From positions 23,254 through 87,253 of the forward strand of contig VFGY01000026.1 of the NCBI GenBank assembly GCA_009392195.1: 64,000 nt of DNA. The letters run 5' to 3'. Numbering within the stretch: position 1 is the stretch's first letter; the number at the start of each line of letters is the position of its first letter. Below the pieces are notes generated by a model, which saw nothing but the letters and a program-made list of their open reading frames with translations, made no database searches and was not told the DNA's origin. Source of the DNA: SAR202 cluster bacterium (GTDB lineage Bacteria; Chloroflexota; Dehalococcoidia; Lucifugimonadales; OSU-TB39). Made by a program: the position numbers and the translations under genes. Shown piece after piece: positions 55,934 to 64,000 of this stretch.

Positions 55934-58900
55934 ATGGTTGCCACTCAGTTGTACCAATCCAACGATCTATTATCAAATTCCAGCGAACTGCGAATGAATG
56001 AAGATATTGCTATTCCTAACCTTATTCAAATCCAGCAAAAATCATTTGAATGGTTCAAAACCGAAGGACTTCAGGAGCTTTTTGAGGAAATCTCTCCAAT
56101 ACAGGATTATGCGGGTGGAAGATTCGAATTGAATCTTATGGAACATAAATTTGGAGAACCTCAAAATGATGAAAAAAAATGTAGAATAGAAGAATTAAGC
56201 TATACGGCACCACTTTATATTAAAGTTGAACTTATTAGCCAAGCCCCAGGTCCTAGTCAGGGTGAAAGAAAAATACAAGAATTATTCATCGGCGAAATGC
56301 CAATCATGACCCAAAAGGGGACATTTATTATAAACGGCGCAGAAAGAGTTGTTGTAAGTCAACTTGTGCGTTCACCAGGAGTATATTTCACATCAAATCC
56401 TGATCCAAATACAGGTAGGGACCTAACCTCAGCTAACCTCATTCCCTATAGAGGTGCGTGGATTGAATTTGAAACTAGTGCGAAAAATATAATTTCTGTC
56501 AAAATTGATCGGAAACGTAAATCCCCAGCAACTTTGATTTTGAGTTGCCTTGGTTACAGCCAATCACAAATCCTCAAGCTTTTCAAAGATGTTGACAAAG
56601 ACAATGCCTACCTTGGGCCTACTATAGAACGCGATCCGAACGTGGGCGATCAAGAAAAATCTCTTGTCGAACTATACAAAAGATTAAGACCAGGTGAACC
56701 ACCAAGTGTTGAAAATGCACGTACTCTTTTAAATAATCTTTTTTTTGATAACAGGCGATACGATTTGGGCAAAGTCGGTAGATATAAAATAAATAGAAGA
56801 TTGGACATTAATTCGTCTGACCCAAATCAAAGGATATTGTCTGAAGAAGATATAGTCACAATGTTGAAAAAAATGATTGAAATTAATAATGGAATGGATA
56901 AAAGTGACGATATTGACCACCTTGGAAATAGAAGAGTTCGATCGGTGGGCGAATTAATACAGAACCAAATGCGGGTAGGACTAATTAGATTAGAACGTGG
57001 AATCAGAGAAAAAATGACCACGCAACTTGACCCTTCCACCACGACGCCAGCCGCACTAGTTAATACGAGACCAATAGTAGCATCAATAAGAGAATTTTTT
57101 GGAGGCTCTCAATTATCTCAATTCATGGACCAAACAAATCCATTATCTGAGTTAACTCATAAAAGACGACTTTCAGCTTTAGGCCCTGGTGGATTATCAA
57201 GGGAAAGAGCAGGATATGATGTAAGAGACGTACATCATTCCCACTATGGAAGAATATGTCCTATTGAGACCCCTGAAGGACCAAACATTGGTCTGCTTGG
57301 GTCATTAGCCACATGCGCAAGAACTAACAATTATGGTTTTATAGAAACTCCTTATAGGAAAATCAAAAGAACCATATCAAATCTAAGTCCTGATCTAGAA
57401 CAAAGAGTAATTGCAGAAAATGTCACCGATACAAACGGTAAGACAATAATAAAATCCGGAAGATCAATAAGTAAAGGTCTTGCTACACGAATTGGCAAGC
57501 TAAGTAAAAGAGAGCTAGAAGTTAAACCTTATGTTTCATTTGAACCTGAAGATATAGTTTACCTTAGTGCAGATGAAGAAGAACGAATTCATATTGCCCA
57601 AGCTAACTCTAGACTTAACGCAAAAGGTGAATTTAGCGATGAAAAAATTGAAACCAGAAAGGGAGAATCGGTTTCAATGGAACCAGTTGATAATCTACAA
57701 TACATGGATGTTTCTCCATTACAATTGGTTAGCGTATCAACTTCCTTAATACCTTTCTTGGAACATGATGACGCAAATAGAGCACTTATGGGTTCTAACA
57801 TGCAAAGACAAGCGGTGCCATTAGTAAAACCTGAAGCTCCATTAGTATCAACAGGAATGGAAAACAGAGTAGCTACAGACAGCGGTCAAGCTATATTCTC
57901 TGAAACTGACGGAGTAGTTACAAATTCTAACGGTAATTTGATAGAAATATCTGATGATAACGGAAAAAATCACACTTATCAATTAGAAAAATTCTACCGC
58001 AGTAATCAAGGTACATGTATTAACCAAAGACCTATTGTTAAAAAAGGAGATATAGTATCAACTGGCACTATAATAGCTGACAGCTCGTCTACCGATAACG
58101 GTCAATTGGCGTTAGGCCAAAATTTAGTCGTGGCTTTTATGAGTTGGGAAGGATATAACTACGAAGACGCTATTATTTTAAATGAAAAGTTAGTTAAAGA
58201 TGACCGTTTCACCTCAATACATATAGAAAAGCATGAAATTGAAGCACGTGACACCAAATTAGGTCCTGAAGAAATAACTAGGGATATACCAAATTTGGGA
58301 GAAGAAGCACTAAGAGATCTCGATGAAGAAGGAATTATAAGAATAGGAGCAGAAGTCGAGCCAGGAGATGTTTTAGTCGGGAAAATCACTCCAAAAGGAG
58401 AAACAGAGTTAAGCGCAGAAGAAAAACTATTGAGAGCAATTTTCGGTGAAAAAGCACGAGATGTAAAAGATAGTTCATTACGAGTTCCTCACGGTCAAAG
58501 AGGGAAAATAATATCTGTTAAAGTAATAGAAAAATCTGAAAATAAATCAGTTGCCCCAGGAGTGAATAAAGTTGTGCGAGTTTGGGTTGCTCAAACTCGA
58601 AAAATATCTGTAGGCGACAAAATGGCAGGAAGGCATGGCAATAAAGGGGTAATTAGTGTCATTCTACCTGAAGAAGACATGCCATTTTTACCTGATGGAA
58701 CTCCGGTCGATATTATATTAAACCCTATTGGAGTCTCATCCCGTATGAACTTAGGTCAAATTCTAGAAACTCATCTTGGTTTGGCTGCTGGCACACTTGG
58801 CATACAAGCCAAAGCACCGGTATTTAGCGGACAGAATATGGTAGAAATTGAAGATATGTTGGCTAGAATATGGATTATAAACCAAGCAAATACAAACTTT

Positions 58901-59857
58901 GGTCCCCTTAGCATAGATTTAAGTCAAAGCACATATGTAGAAGAGAGTTCTATCAAAGAATGGTTGGATTCAAAAAATCAAGATTACGATAAAGTATTCG
59001 GAACAAATTATCCTGGAGAAGCTAGGGAAGCTTGTTTAAGGATATGGTTAAAAGACAATCAAGGTATTGATACATCTGATTTGACCATTGATGAAATAAA
59101 CAACAAAATATTTTTACTAAACCAACAAAATAACATAGCTGCCCCTACCCTCGGAAAATCAATACTCTATGATGGTAAAACAGGAGAACAATTTGATATG
59201 CCTATCTCGGTAGGCTATATATACATGATGAAGTTAAGCCATCTTGTTGAAGATAAAGTGCATGCAAGGTCCACCGGACCATATTCACTAATAACTCAAC
59301 AGCCATTAGGTGGTAAGGCACAATTTGGAGGACAAAGATTTGGTGAAATGGAAGTATGGGCTTTGGAAGCATATAGTGCTGCTCATAATTTACAAGAAAT
59401 ATTGACTGTCAAATCTGATGATGTAATAGGAAGAGTGAAAACATATGAAGCTATAGTAAAAGGAGAAAGTGTAAGTAGTCCTGGGTTGCCAGAGTCGTTT
59501 AGAGTCCTTCTAAAAGAACTTCAAAGCTTAGGCCTATCCATAGAATTGATACAAAATGATACCGGTGAAATGGGTATAACAGATTTAGATGGCGACTTGG
59601 ACATGCAAAACGGTGATTCAATGCCAGATATTTCTCTTGTTAAAGATTCAGACGAAATGGAAGTGGACAGAGAACTACAATCACTTCTAGAAAATACTGA
59701 AATAGCAGATGATGAAGTCGAGACTGAGATAAATCTTGACGATTCAACCGATGATGAAGTCGAGACTGAGATAAATCTTGACGATTCAACCGATGATGAA
59801 GTCGAGACTGAGATAAATCTTGACGATTCAACCGATGATACAAATAAAGAAAAGTAG
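55934..59857 (+). CDS. rpoB: RNA polymerase subunit beta, with acidic tandem-repeat tail
   Basis: 1307 residues. Conserved elements: [16 protein letters not shown], the rifampicin-region [64 protein letters not shown] and [19 protein letters not shown]. The C-terminus beyond the normal end carries an acidic stretch and three identical 14-residue units (59708-59833) starting [10 protein letters not shown], then TNKEK. AGGAG lies 12 bases before the ATG. Separate from rpoC. Confidence 0.97.
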   Translation: MVATQLYQSNDLLSNSSELRMNEDIAIPNLIQIQQKSFEWFKTEGLQELFEEISPIQDYAGGRFELNLMEHKFGEPQNDEKKCRIEELSYTAPLYIKVELISQAPGPSQGERKIQELFIGEMPIMTQKGTFIINGAERVVVSQLVRSPGVYFTSNPDPNTGRDLTSANLIPYRGAWIEFETSAKNIISVKIDRKRKSPATLILSCLGYSQSQILKLFKDVDKDNAYLGPTIERDPNVGDQEKSLVELYKRLRPGEPPSVENARTLLNNLFFDNRRYDLGKVGRYKINRRLDINSSDPNQRILSEEDIVTMLKKMIEINNGMDKSDDIDHLGNRRVRSVGELIQNQMRVGLIRLERGIREKMTTQLDPSTTTPAALVNTRPIVASIREFFGGSQLSQFMDQTNPLSELTHKRRLSALGPGGLSRERAGYDVRDVHHSHYGRICPIETPEGPNIGLLGSLATCARTNNYGFIETPYRKIKRTISNLSPDLEQRVIAENVTDTNGKTIIKSGRSISKGLATRIGKLSKRELEVKPYVSFEPEDIVYLSADEEERIHIAQANSRLNAKGEFSDEKIETRKGESVSMEPVDNLQYMDVSPLQLVSVSTSLIPFLEHDDANRALMGSNMQRQAVPLVKPEAPLVSTGMENRVATDSGQAIFSETDGVVTNSNGNLIEISDDNGKNHTYQLEKFYRSNQGTCINQRPIVKKGDIVSTGTIIADSSSTDNGQLALGQNLVVAFMSWEGYNYEDAIILNEKLVKDDRFTSIHIEKHEIEARDTKLGPEEITRDIPNLGEEALRDLDEEGIIRIGAEVEPGDVLVGKITPKGETELSAEEKLLRAIFGEKARDVKDSSLRVPHGQRGKIISVKVIEKSENKSVAPGVNKVVRVWVAQTRKISVGDKMAGRHGNKGVISVILPEEDMPFLPDGTPVDIILNPIGVSSRMNLGQILETHLGLAAGTLGIQAKAPVFSGQNMVEIEDMLARIWIINQANTNFGPLSIDLSQSTYVEESSIKEWLDSKNQDYDKVFGTNYPGEAREACLRIWLKDNQGIDTSDLTIDEINNKIFLLNQQNNIAAPTLGKSILYDGKTGEQFDMPISVGYIYMMKLSHLVEDKVHARSTGPYSLITQQPLGGKAQFGGQRFGEMEVWALEAYSAAHNLQEILTVKSDDVIGRVKTYEAIVKGESVSSPGLPESFRVLLKELQSLGLSIELIQNDTGEMGITDLDGDLDMQNGDSMPDISLVKDSDEMEVDRELQSLLENTEIADDEVETEINLDDSTDDEVETEINLDDSTDDEVETEINLDDSTDDTNKEK
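59708..59833 (+). repeat. Three identical 42-base tandem repeats in the rpoB 3' end
   Basis: Units at 59708-59749, 59750-59791 and 59792-59833 are identical at the base level and encode 14 acidic residues each, in frame. Perfect identity points to recent replication slippage or recombination. Confidence 0.95.
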
Positions 59858-59929
59858 GACTATAAAGGCGATATTAAACTATGTTTGTTTGATATATTTT
59901 CTTAACCTGATAATGGAGGTTCTTTAAAC

Positions 59930-62900
59930 ATGATAGGTTCTGTCGAAGAAAAAGATGCTGGCTTTGATGCGATACGTATATCATTAGCTTCTCCCGAACA
60001 AATTGAAAGGTGGTCATATGGAGAAGTAACTAAAGCAGAAACGATAAATTATAGAACTCTTAGACCGGAAAAAGACGGTCTGTTTTGCGAAAAAATTTTT
60101 GGTCCTACCAAAGACTGGGAATGTTATTGTGGCAAATATAAAAAAATCCGTTTCAAAGGTGTTATTTGCGATAGGTGCGGCGTAGAAATAGCTAGAGCCA
60201 AAGTTAGGCGAGAAAGAATGGGCCATATTGGTCTAGCTGCACCAGTAATCCATTTATGGTTTTCAAAAAGTACTCCAAGCAGATTAGGTCTATTACTAGA
60301 TATCTCTCCCAGAAATCTGGACAGGGTTATTTATTTCGCACAATATATAGTAACTTCGATTGACGAAGAAGCAAAAAACATTCGGTTAACTGAACTAGAA
60401 AGTGAAAGAGAATCGACTATAGCTAATTTGGATAAAATATTTGAAGAAAGGCAATCCATCCAACAAGTTGAATCAGAATCTGACGATTCTTCAGACCAAG
60501 AAGAACCTGAAAAATCTGAAGAAGACCTTCTAGCATCTCATGAGCTTAGAAAATCTCAATTAACAGATGAATATGATAACCAAATAAAAAATTTATCTGA
60601 TCTCAAATTAGGTGAACTATTAACTGAAACAAAACTGAGAGAATTAAAGTCATCTTTTAGCACAATATTTAATGCTGCAATGGGTGCAGAAGCAATCCTA
60701 CAGATACTAGAAAATGTAGATTTAGACGGGTTGAAAAATGAATTACAGGAAGAAATGAGAACAACTTCTGGTCAAAGAAGAAGGAAAGCAATAAAAAGAC
60801 TTCGAGTAATTGAGGCATTTCGTAAAAGTGGCAATAAACCAGAATGGATGGTAATGAAAACACTTCCAGTACTACCACCTGAATTAAGACCAATGGTGCA
60901 ATTAGATGGAGGAAGATTCGCTACAAGTGATTTGAACGATTTGTACCGAAGAGTCATAAATAGAAATAATAGATTGAAGCGATTAATAGACCTACAAGCT
61001 CCGGAAATTATCATAAGAAATGAAAAAAGAATGTTGCAGGAAGCAGTGGATGCGCTTATAGATAATGGTAAACGGGGTAGATCTATTTCTGGAACTCATA
61101 ACCATAAACTGAAATCATTGTCAGATTTGCTACGTGGTAAACAAGGCAGATTTAGACAAAATCTGTTAGGCAAAAGAGTTGATTACAGCGGAAGATCAGT
61201 CATAGCCGTAGGTCCTAGTTTAAAACTTGATGAGTGTGGAATACCCAGAAAGATGGCATTAGAATTGTTCAAACCATTCGTGATGAATAGTTTGGTTATG
61301 AATGGTTATGCACATAACATTAAAAGTGCCAAAAGGTTAGCTGAAAAAGGAACCCCGGAAGTATGGGATATATTGGAAGGAATAATCGAGCAAAGACCAG
61401 TTCTATTAAATAGAGCTCCAACTCTCCATAGATTGGGCATACAAGCATTTAAACCAATACTTGTTGATGGAGGCGCGATAAGAGTGCATCCGCTAGTCTG
61501 TACAGCATTTAACGCTGATTTCGATGGGGACCAAATGGCTGTTCACGTACCTTTGTCAGATGGAGCAGTCACTGAAGCAAATCAGGTGATGATGAGTTCA
61601 CAAAATATGTTATCACCAAGTTCTGGCAACCCAATAGTCACACCTACATTGGATATTGTACTTGGATGTTATTACCTTACATTAAGAGATCCTTATTACA
61701 ACGGTAATGAAATTAAAAGCTTTGCATCTTTTGATGACGCTATGTTAGCCCATACTCTAAACGTAATCCAAATCCAAACTCCTATAAATATCTACAAATC
61801 TGGAAATGGAGATAATTCACCTATTGAAACTACTGTGGGAAGAATTATTTTTAACAACGCATTGCCTGATGGCCTAAATTTCGTCAATGAAAATGTTGAT
61901 AAAGGTCTTCTAGGTGAAATCACTTCTGATTGTTATAACAAACTTGGAAATGATGTAACAGCAGATATGTTAGACAAAATCAAAGAACTTGGATTCAAAT
62001 ATGCTTCTAAATCTGGTACTACCATAGGAATTGACGACGTATCTGTAGCCCCCGCTAAAAACGAAATTATAAGTGATGCTGATAATCTCATAACAACCTT
62101 AGAGAAGCAACATTATGATGGCCTGATAACTGATCAGGAAAAATACACTCATACTGTCAATGTATGGTCAGATGCAGATAAAAAGATAGAATCTAATATT
62201 GAAGATAACTTTACAGATTATGGCAGTATCTACTTAATGGCAGTATCTGGAGCTAAAGGTAACCTATCACAAATAAAACAGATGGCTGGTATGCGTGGTT
62301 TGATGTCTGATCCCAAAGGTAGGATTATTGAAAGACCAATCAAATCAAATTTCAGAGAAGGTCTGAGCGTTCTAGAATATTTTATTTCAACACACGGTGC
62401 TAGAAAAGGACTAGCTGACACAGCCTTAAGAACAGCAGATAGTGGTTATTTGACCCGAAGATTAATCGATGTTGCACAAGAATTGACAATAGTAGTTGAC
62501 GACTGTGATACATCTAACTACTTGTTTGTATCAAAAGAACAAGAAGATGAGCTTTTGCCTAGTTTTTCTGAAAGGATTAAAGCTAGAAATCTTGCATCTC
62601 CGGTTGCTGATGCAAAAACTGGAGAACTGATTCTAGATGGTGATACTGAAATCGGAGATGGCGAAATCGAGATTTTAGAAAACGCCAATATTGATGGTGT
62701 TTATGTACGGTCACCATTAACTTGTGCATGCGAGAGAGGTCTTTGTAAAAAATGCTACGGCAAATCACTAACTAATTTAGGCCCAACTATTCTTGGAGAA
62801 GCGATTGGTATTATTGCAGCCCAAAGTATTGGAGAACCTGGCACACAATTAACAATGAGAACTTTCCATACAGGAGGTGTAGCTAGTGCGGCAGACATTA

Positions 62901-63898
62901 CATCAGGTCTACCAAGAGTAGAAGAATTGTTTGAAGCAAGATCTCCAAAAGGCGAAGCGATACTTACAGAAATTGATGGTACTGTAGAACTAATAGATAA
63001 TGATGGTGAACAAACAGTTATAGTAAAAAGCTCTGAAGAATACAGCGATTCGTACCCAATACCTGATGATTATACGCTTTTGACAAAGAATGATAAAAAT
63101 ATAACTGCCAATACTCCAATAGCCAAACCTAAGGGTCGCCAGCCAAAAGACCCAGACATGCGTAAGCCATTAGTTGTTTCACGAGTCAACGGTAAAGTAA
63201 GTATTGATGGACAAGACGTTACAATACGTTGGGAAGAAGAAACAAGTAAAGCTTATTTTATACCAGCAACATCTAACCTACTAGTAAAGGAAGGTGAATC
63301 GGTAATAGCCGGTCAAGCTTTAACTTCGGGTCCGAAAAGCCCTCAACAAATTTTAGCAATACAAGGTAAAGAAGCTGTTGAAAGTTACCTAATTGAAGAA
63401 GTTCAAAAAGTATACAGGTCTCAAGGAGTAGCAATCCATAACAAACACATTGAGGTCATCGTTTCCCAAATGTTGAGAAAAGTAAGGATTGATTCAACTG
63501 GCGATACTGATTTGCTCCCTGGAGAGTTGCTAGAAAAAATAAATTATGAACAGGTTAATTCCGCTATATTAGCTGAGGGAGGAGAGCCTGCTACAGCAAG
63601 TCCTGTGCTTTTAGGTATAACGAGAGCTTCTCTTAACATGGAAAGCTTTTTAGCATCTGCCTCATTCCAAGAAACAACTAGAGTTTTGACAGAAGCATCT
63701 GTAAATGCTCAAGTCGATCATCTTAGAGGTCTTAAAGAAAACGTTATAATTGGTAGATTAATCCCTGCTAGAATAGATGGTTCCGAAGAAGGTCGAAAGA
63801 GGCTAGGCTTGCCAGAACAAGACCCGCTTGAAAATTCGCCAATAGGATTGTTAGAAGAACCCCAAACTAGTGAAGAACCCCAAACTAGTGAAGAATAA
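59930..63898 (+). CDS. rpoC: RNA polymerase subunit beta'
   Basis: 1322 residues. N-terminal zinc site [19 protein letters not shown], the catalytic [14 protein letters not shown] (three Asp binding Mg), bridge-helix region [19 protein letters not shown], second zinc [11 protein letters not shown] and [17 protein letters not shown] charged, coiled-coil-like insertion with a highly acidic patch (about residues 150-225) interrupts the clamp region, as in several phyla. The C-terminus ends in two copies of a six-residue EEPQTS unit. GGAGG SD. Confidence 0.97.
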   Translation: MIGSVEEKDAGFDAIRISLASPEQIERWSYGEVTKAETINYRTLRPEKDGLFCEKIFGPTKDWECYCGKYKKIRFKGVICDRCGVEIARAKVRRERMGHIGLAAPVIHLWFSKSTPSRLGLLLDISPRNLDRVIYFAQYIVTSIDEEAKNIRLTELESERESTIANLDKIFEERQSIQQVESESDDSSDQEEPEKSEEDLLASHELRKSQLTDEYDNQIKNLSDLKLGELLTETKLRELKSSFSTIFNAAMGAEAILQILENVDLDGLKNELQEEMRTTSGQRRRKAIKRLRVIEAFRKSGNKPEWMVMKTLPVLPPELRPMVQLDGGRFATSDLNDLYRRVINRNNRLKRLIDLQAPEIIIRNEKRMLQEAVDALIDNGKRGRSISGTHNHKLKSLSDLLRGKQGRFRQNLLGKRVDYSGRSVIAVGPSLKLDECGIPRKMALELFKPFVMNSLVMNGYAHNIKSAKRLAEKGTPEVWDILEGIIEQRPVLLNRAPTLHRLGIQAFKPILVDGGAIRVHPLVCTAFNADFDGDQMAVHVPLSDGAVTEANQVMMSSQNMLSPSSGNPIVTPTLDIVLGCYYLTLRDPYYNGNEIKSFASFDDAMLAHTLNVIQIQTPINIYKSGNGDNSPIETTVGRIIFNNALPDGLNFVNENVDKGLLGEITSDCYNKLGNDVTADMLDKIKELGFKYASKSGTTIGIDDVSVAPAKNEIISDADNLITTLEKQHYDGLITDQEKYTHTVNVWSDADKKIESNIEDNFTDYGSIYLMAVSGAKGNLSQIKQMAGMRGLMSDPKGRIIERPIKSNFREGLSVLEYFISTHGARKGLADTALRTADSGYLTRRLIDVAQELTIVVDDCDTSNYLFVSKEQEDELLPSFSERIKARNLASPVADAKTGELILDGDTEIGDGEIEILENANIDGVYVRSPLTCACERGLCKKCYGKSLTNLGPTILGEAIGIIAAQSIGEPGTQLTMRTFHTGGVASAADITSGLPRVEELFEARSPKGEAILTEIDGTVELIDNDGEQTVIVKSSEEYSDSYPIPDDYTLLTKNDKNITANTPIAKPKGRQPKDPDMRKPLVVSRVNGKVSIDGQDVTIRWEEETSKAYFIPATSNLLVKEGESVIAGQALTSGPKSPQQILAIQGKEAVESYLIEEVQKVYRSQGVAIHNKHIEVIVSQMLRKVRIDSTGDTDLLPGELLEKINYEQVNSAILAEGGEPATASPVLLGITRASLNMESFLASASFQETTRVLTEASVNAQVDHLRGLKENVIIGRLIPARIDGSEEGRKRLGLPEQDPLENSPIGLLEEPQTSEEPQTSEE
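63859..63894 (+). repeat. Duplicated 18-base unit at the rpoC 3' end
   Basis: GAAGAACCCCAAACTAGT occurs twice in tandem, in frame, encoding EEPQTS twice, directly before the terminal Glu-Glu and stop. Confidence 0.9.
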
Positions 63899-63946
63899 TT
63901 AATCTAACTTCCCACCTTCCCAAATATAACTTTACATGCTATTACA

Positions 63947-64000
63947 GGGCGGTTAGCTCAGTGGTTTAGAGCGCTGCGTTGACATCGCAGAGGTCACAAG
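63947..64000 (+). tRNA. tRNA-Val (anticodon GAC), 5' part only
   Basis: Acceptor strand GGGCGGU, D arm GCUC/GAGC with AGUGGUUUA loop, anticodon stem CUGCG/CGCAG with loop UUGACAU (anticodon GAC at 63981-63983, reads valine GUC/GUU), then the variable region and start of the T arm before the window ends. The 48-base gap after rpoC shows no clear terminator. Confidence 0.92.

Noticed and set aside
55759..55944. 61-codon minus-strand frame in the atpC-rpoB gap
   Set aside because: No SD, no recognisable motif, runs antisense across the rpoB leader and start; composition fits a chance open frame.
59708..59833. Tandem repeats as a CRISPR array
   Set aside because: Units are directly adjacent without spacers and lie in frame within rpoB.

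Overview
The window is an AT-rich (by eye about 35% G+C), gene-dense bacterial chromosome segment with no rRNA operon, IS element, prophage, integrase or CRISPR array visible. A complete set of alternative complex III genes (pentaheme cytochrome, split molybdopterin-like/FeS subunit, two NrfD-type membrane subunits, ActD, ActE), a bacterial F1Fo ATP synthase, a DUF1385 protein, a bifunctional-nuclease homologue, paired metal-dependent amidohydrolases and a nitroreductase together suggest an aerobic, free-living, probably marine Chloroflexota of the Dehalococcoidia/SAR202 type. That assignment is inference from gene content, not from a marker-gene tree. TTG and GTG starts are frequent and often backed by Shine-Dalgarno (SD) sequences.

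Layout. 1-3.3 kb: a class-III aminotransferase (cut by the window edge), a threonine-synthase-family enzyme and a 3-hydroxyisobutyrate-dehydrogenase-family enzyme. 3.4-12.4 kb: respiratory alternative complex III behind a consensus sigma-70 promoter, flanked by two small uncharacterised membrane-protein genes. 12.5-17.6 kb: a four-gene oligopeptide-type ABC transporter without a binding protein, then a nitroreductase. 17.8-24.8 kb: prs, secA, an orphan 244-residue protein, valS (opposite strand). 24.9-27.0 kb: coaX-coaBC. 27.07-27.29 kb: a promoter, about 190 nt of highly structured RNA and an intrinsic terminator, immediately before a ThiF/MoeB-like E1 enzyme gene coupled to a 2-oxoglutarate/Fe(II) oxygenase gene. 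29-33.2 kb: two amidohydrolase paralogues, a zinc-ribbon/bPH membrane protein and a DnaJ-like protein, all on the minus strand. 33.4-37.5 kb: cobalamin adenosyltransferase, then hisH-hisA-methyltransferase-hisF-hisIE. 37.4-44.3 kb (minus): the translation/transcription cluster nusA-ylxR-infB-rbfA-truB-rplU-rpmA-rpmE plus DUF1385, preceded by a tandem-hairpin leader. 44.5-48.6 kb: modABC, pyrF, bifunctional nuclease. 48.7-55.6 kb: the ATP synthase operon. 55.9-63.9 kb: rpoB-rpoC, both ending in short acidic tandem repeats. 63.95 kb: the 5' part of a tRNA-Val.

Together: complex III oxidises quinol and passes electrons to a terminal oxidase outside this window, and the resulting proton gradient drives the ATP synthase. 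The rest is mostly housekeeping biosynthesis (His, CoA, PRPP, UMP) and gene expression, with scavenging functions (peptide-type and molybdate transporters, amidohydrolases). The most unusual items are the structured RNA ahead of the E1/oxygenase pair, the uncharacterised genes in the complex III operon, the possible nusA attenuator, the His/Asp-rich insertion in ATP synthase subunit a with a truncated epsilon, and the duplicated acidic tails on RpoB/RpoC.
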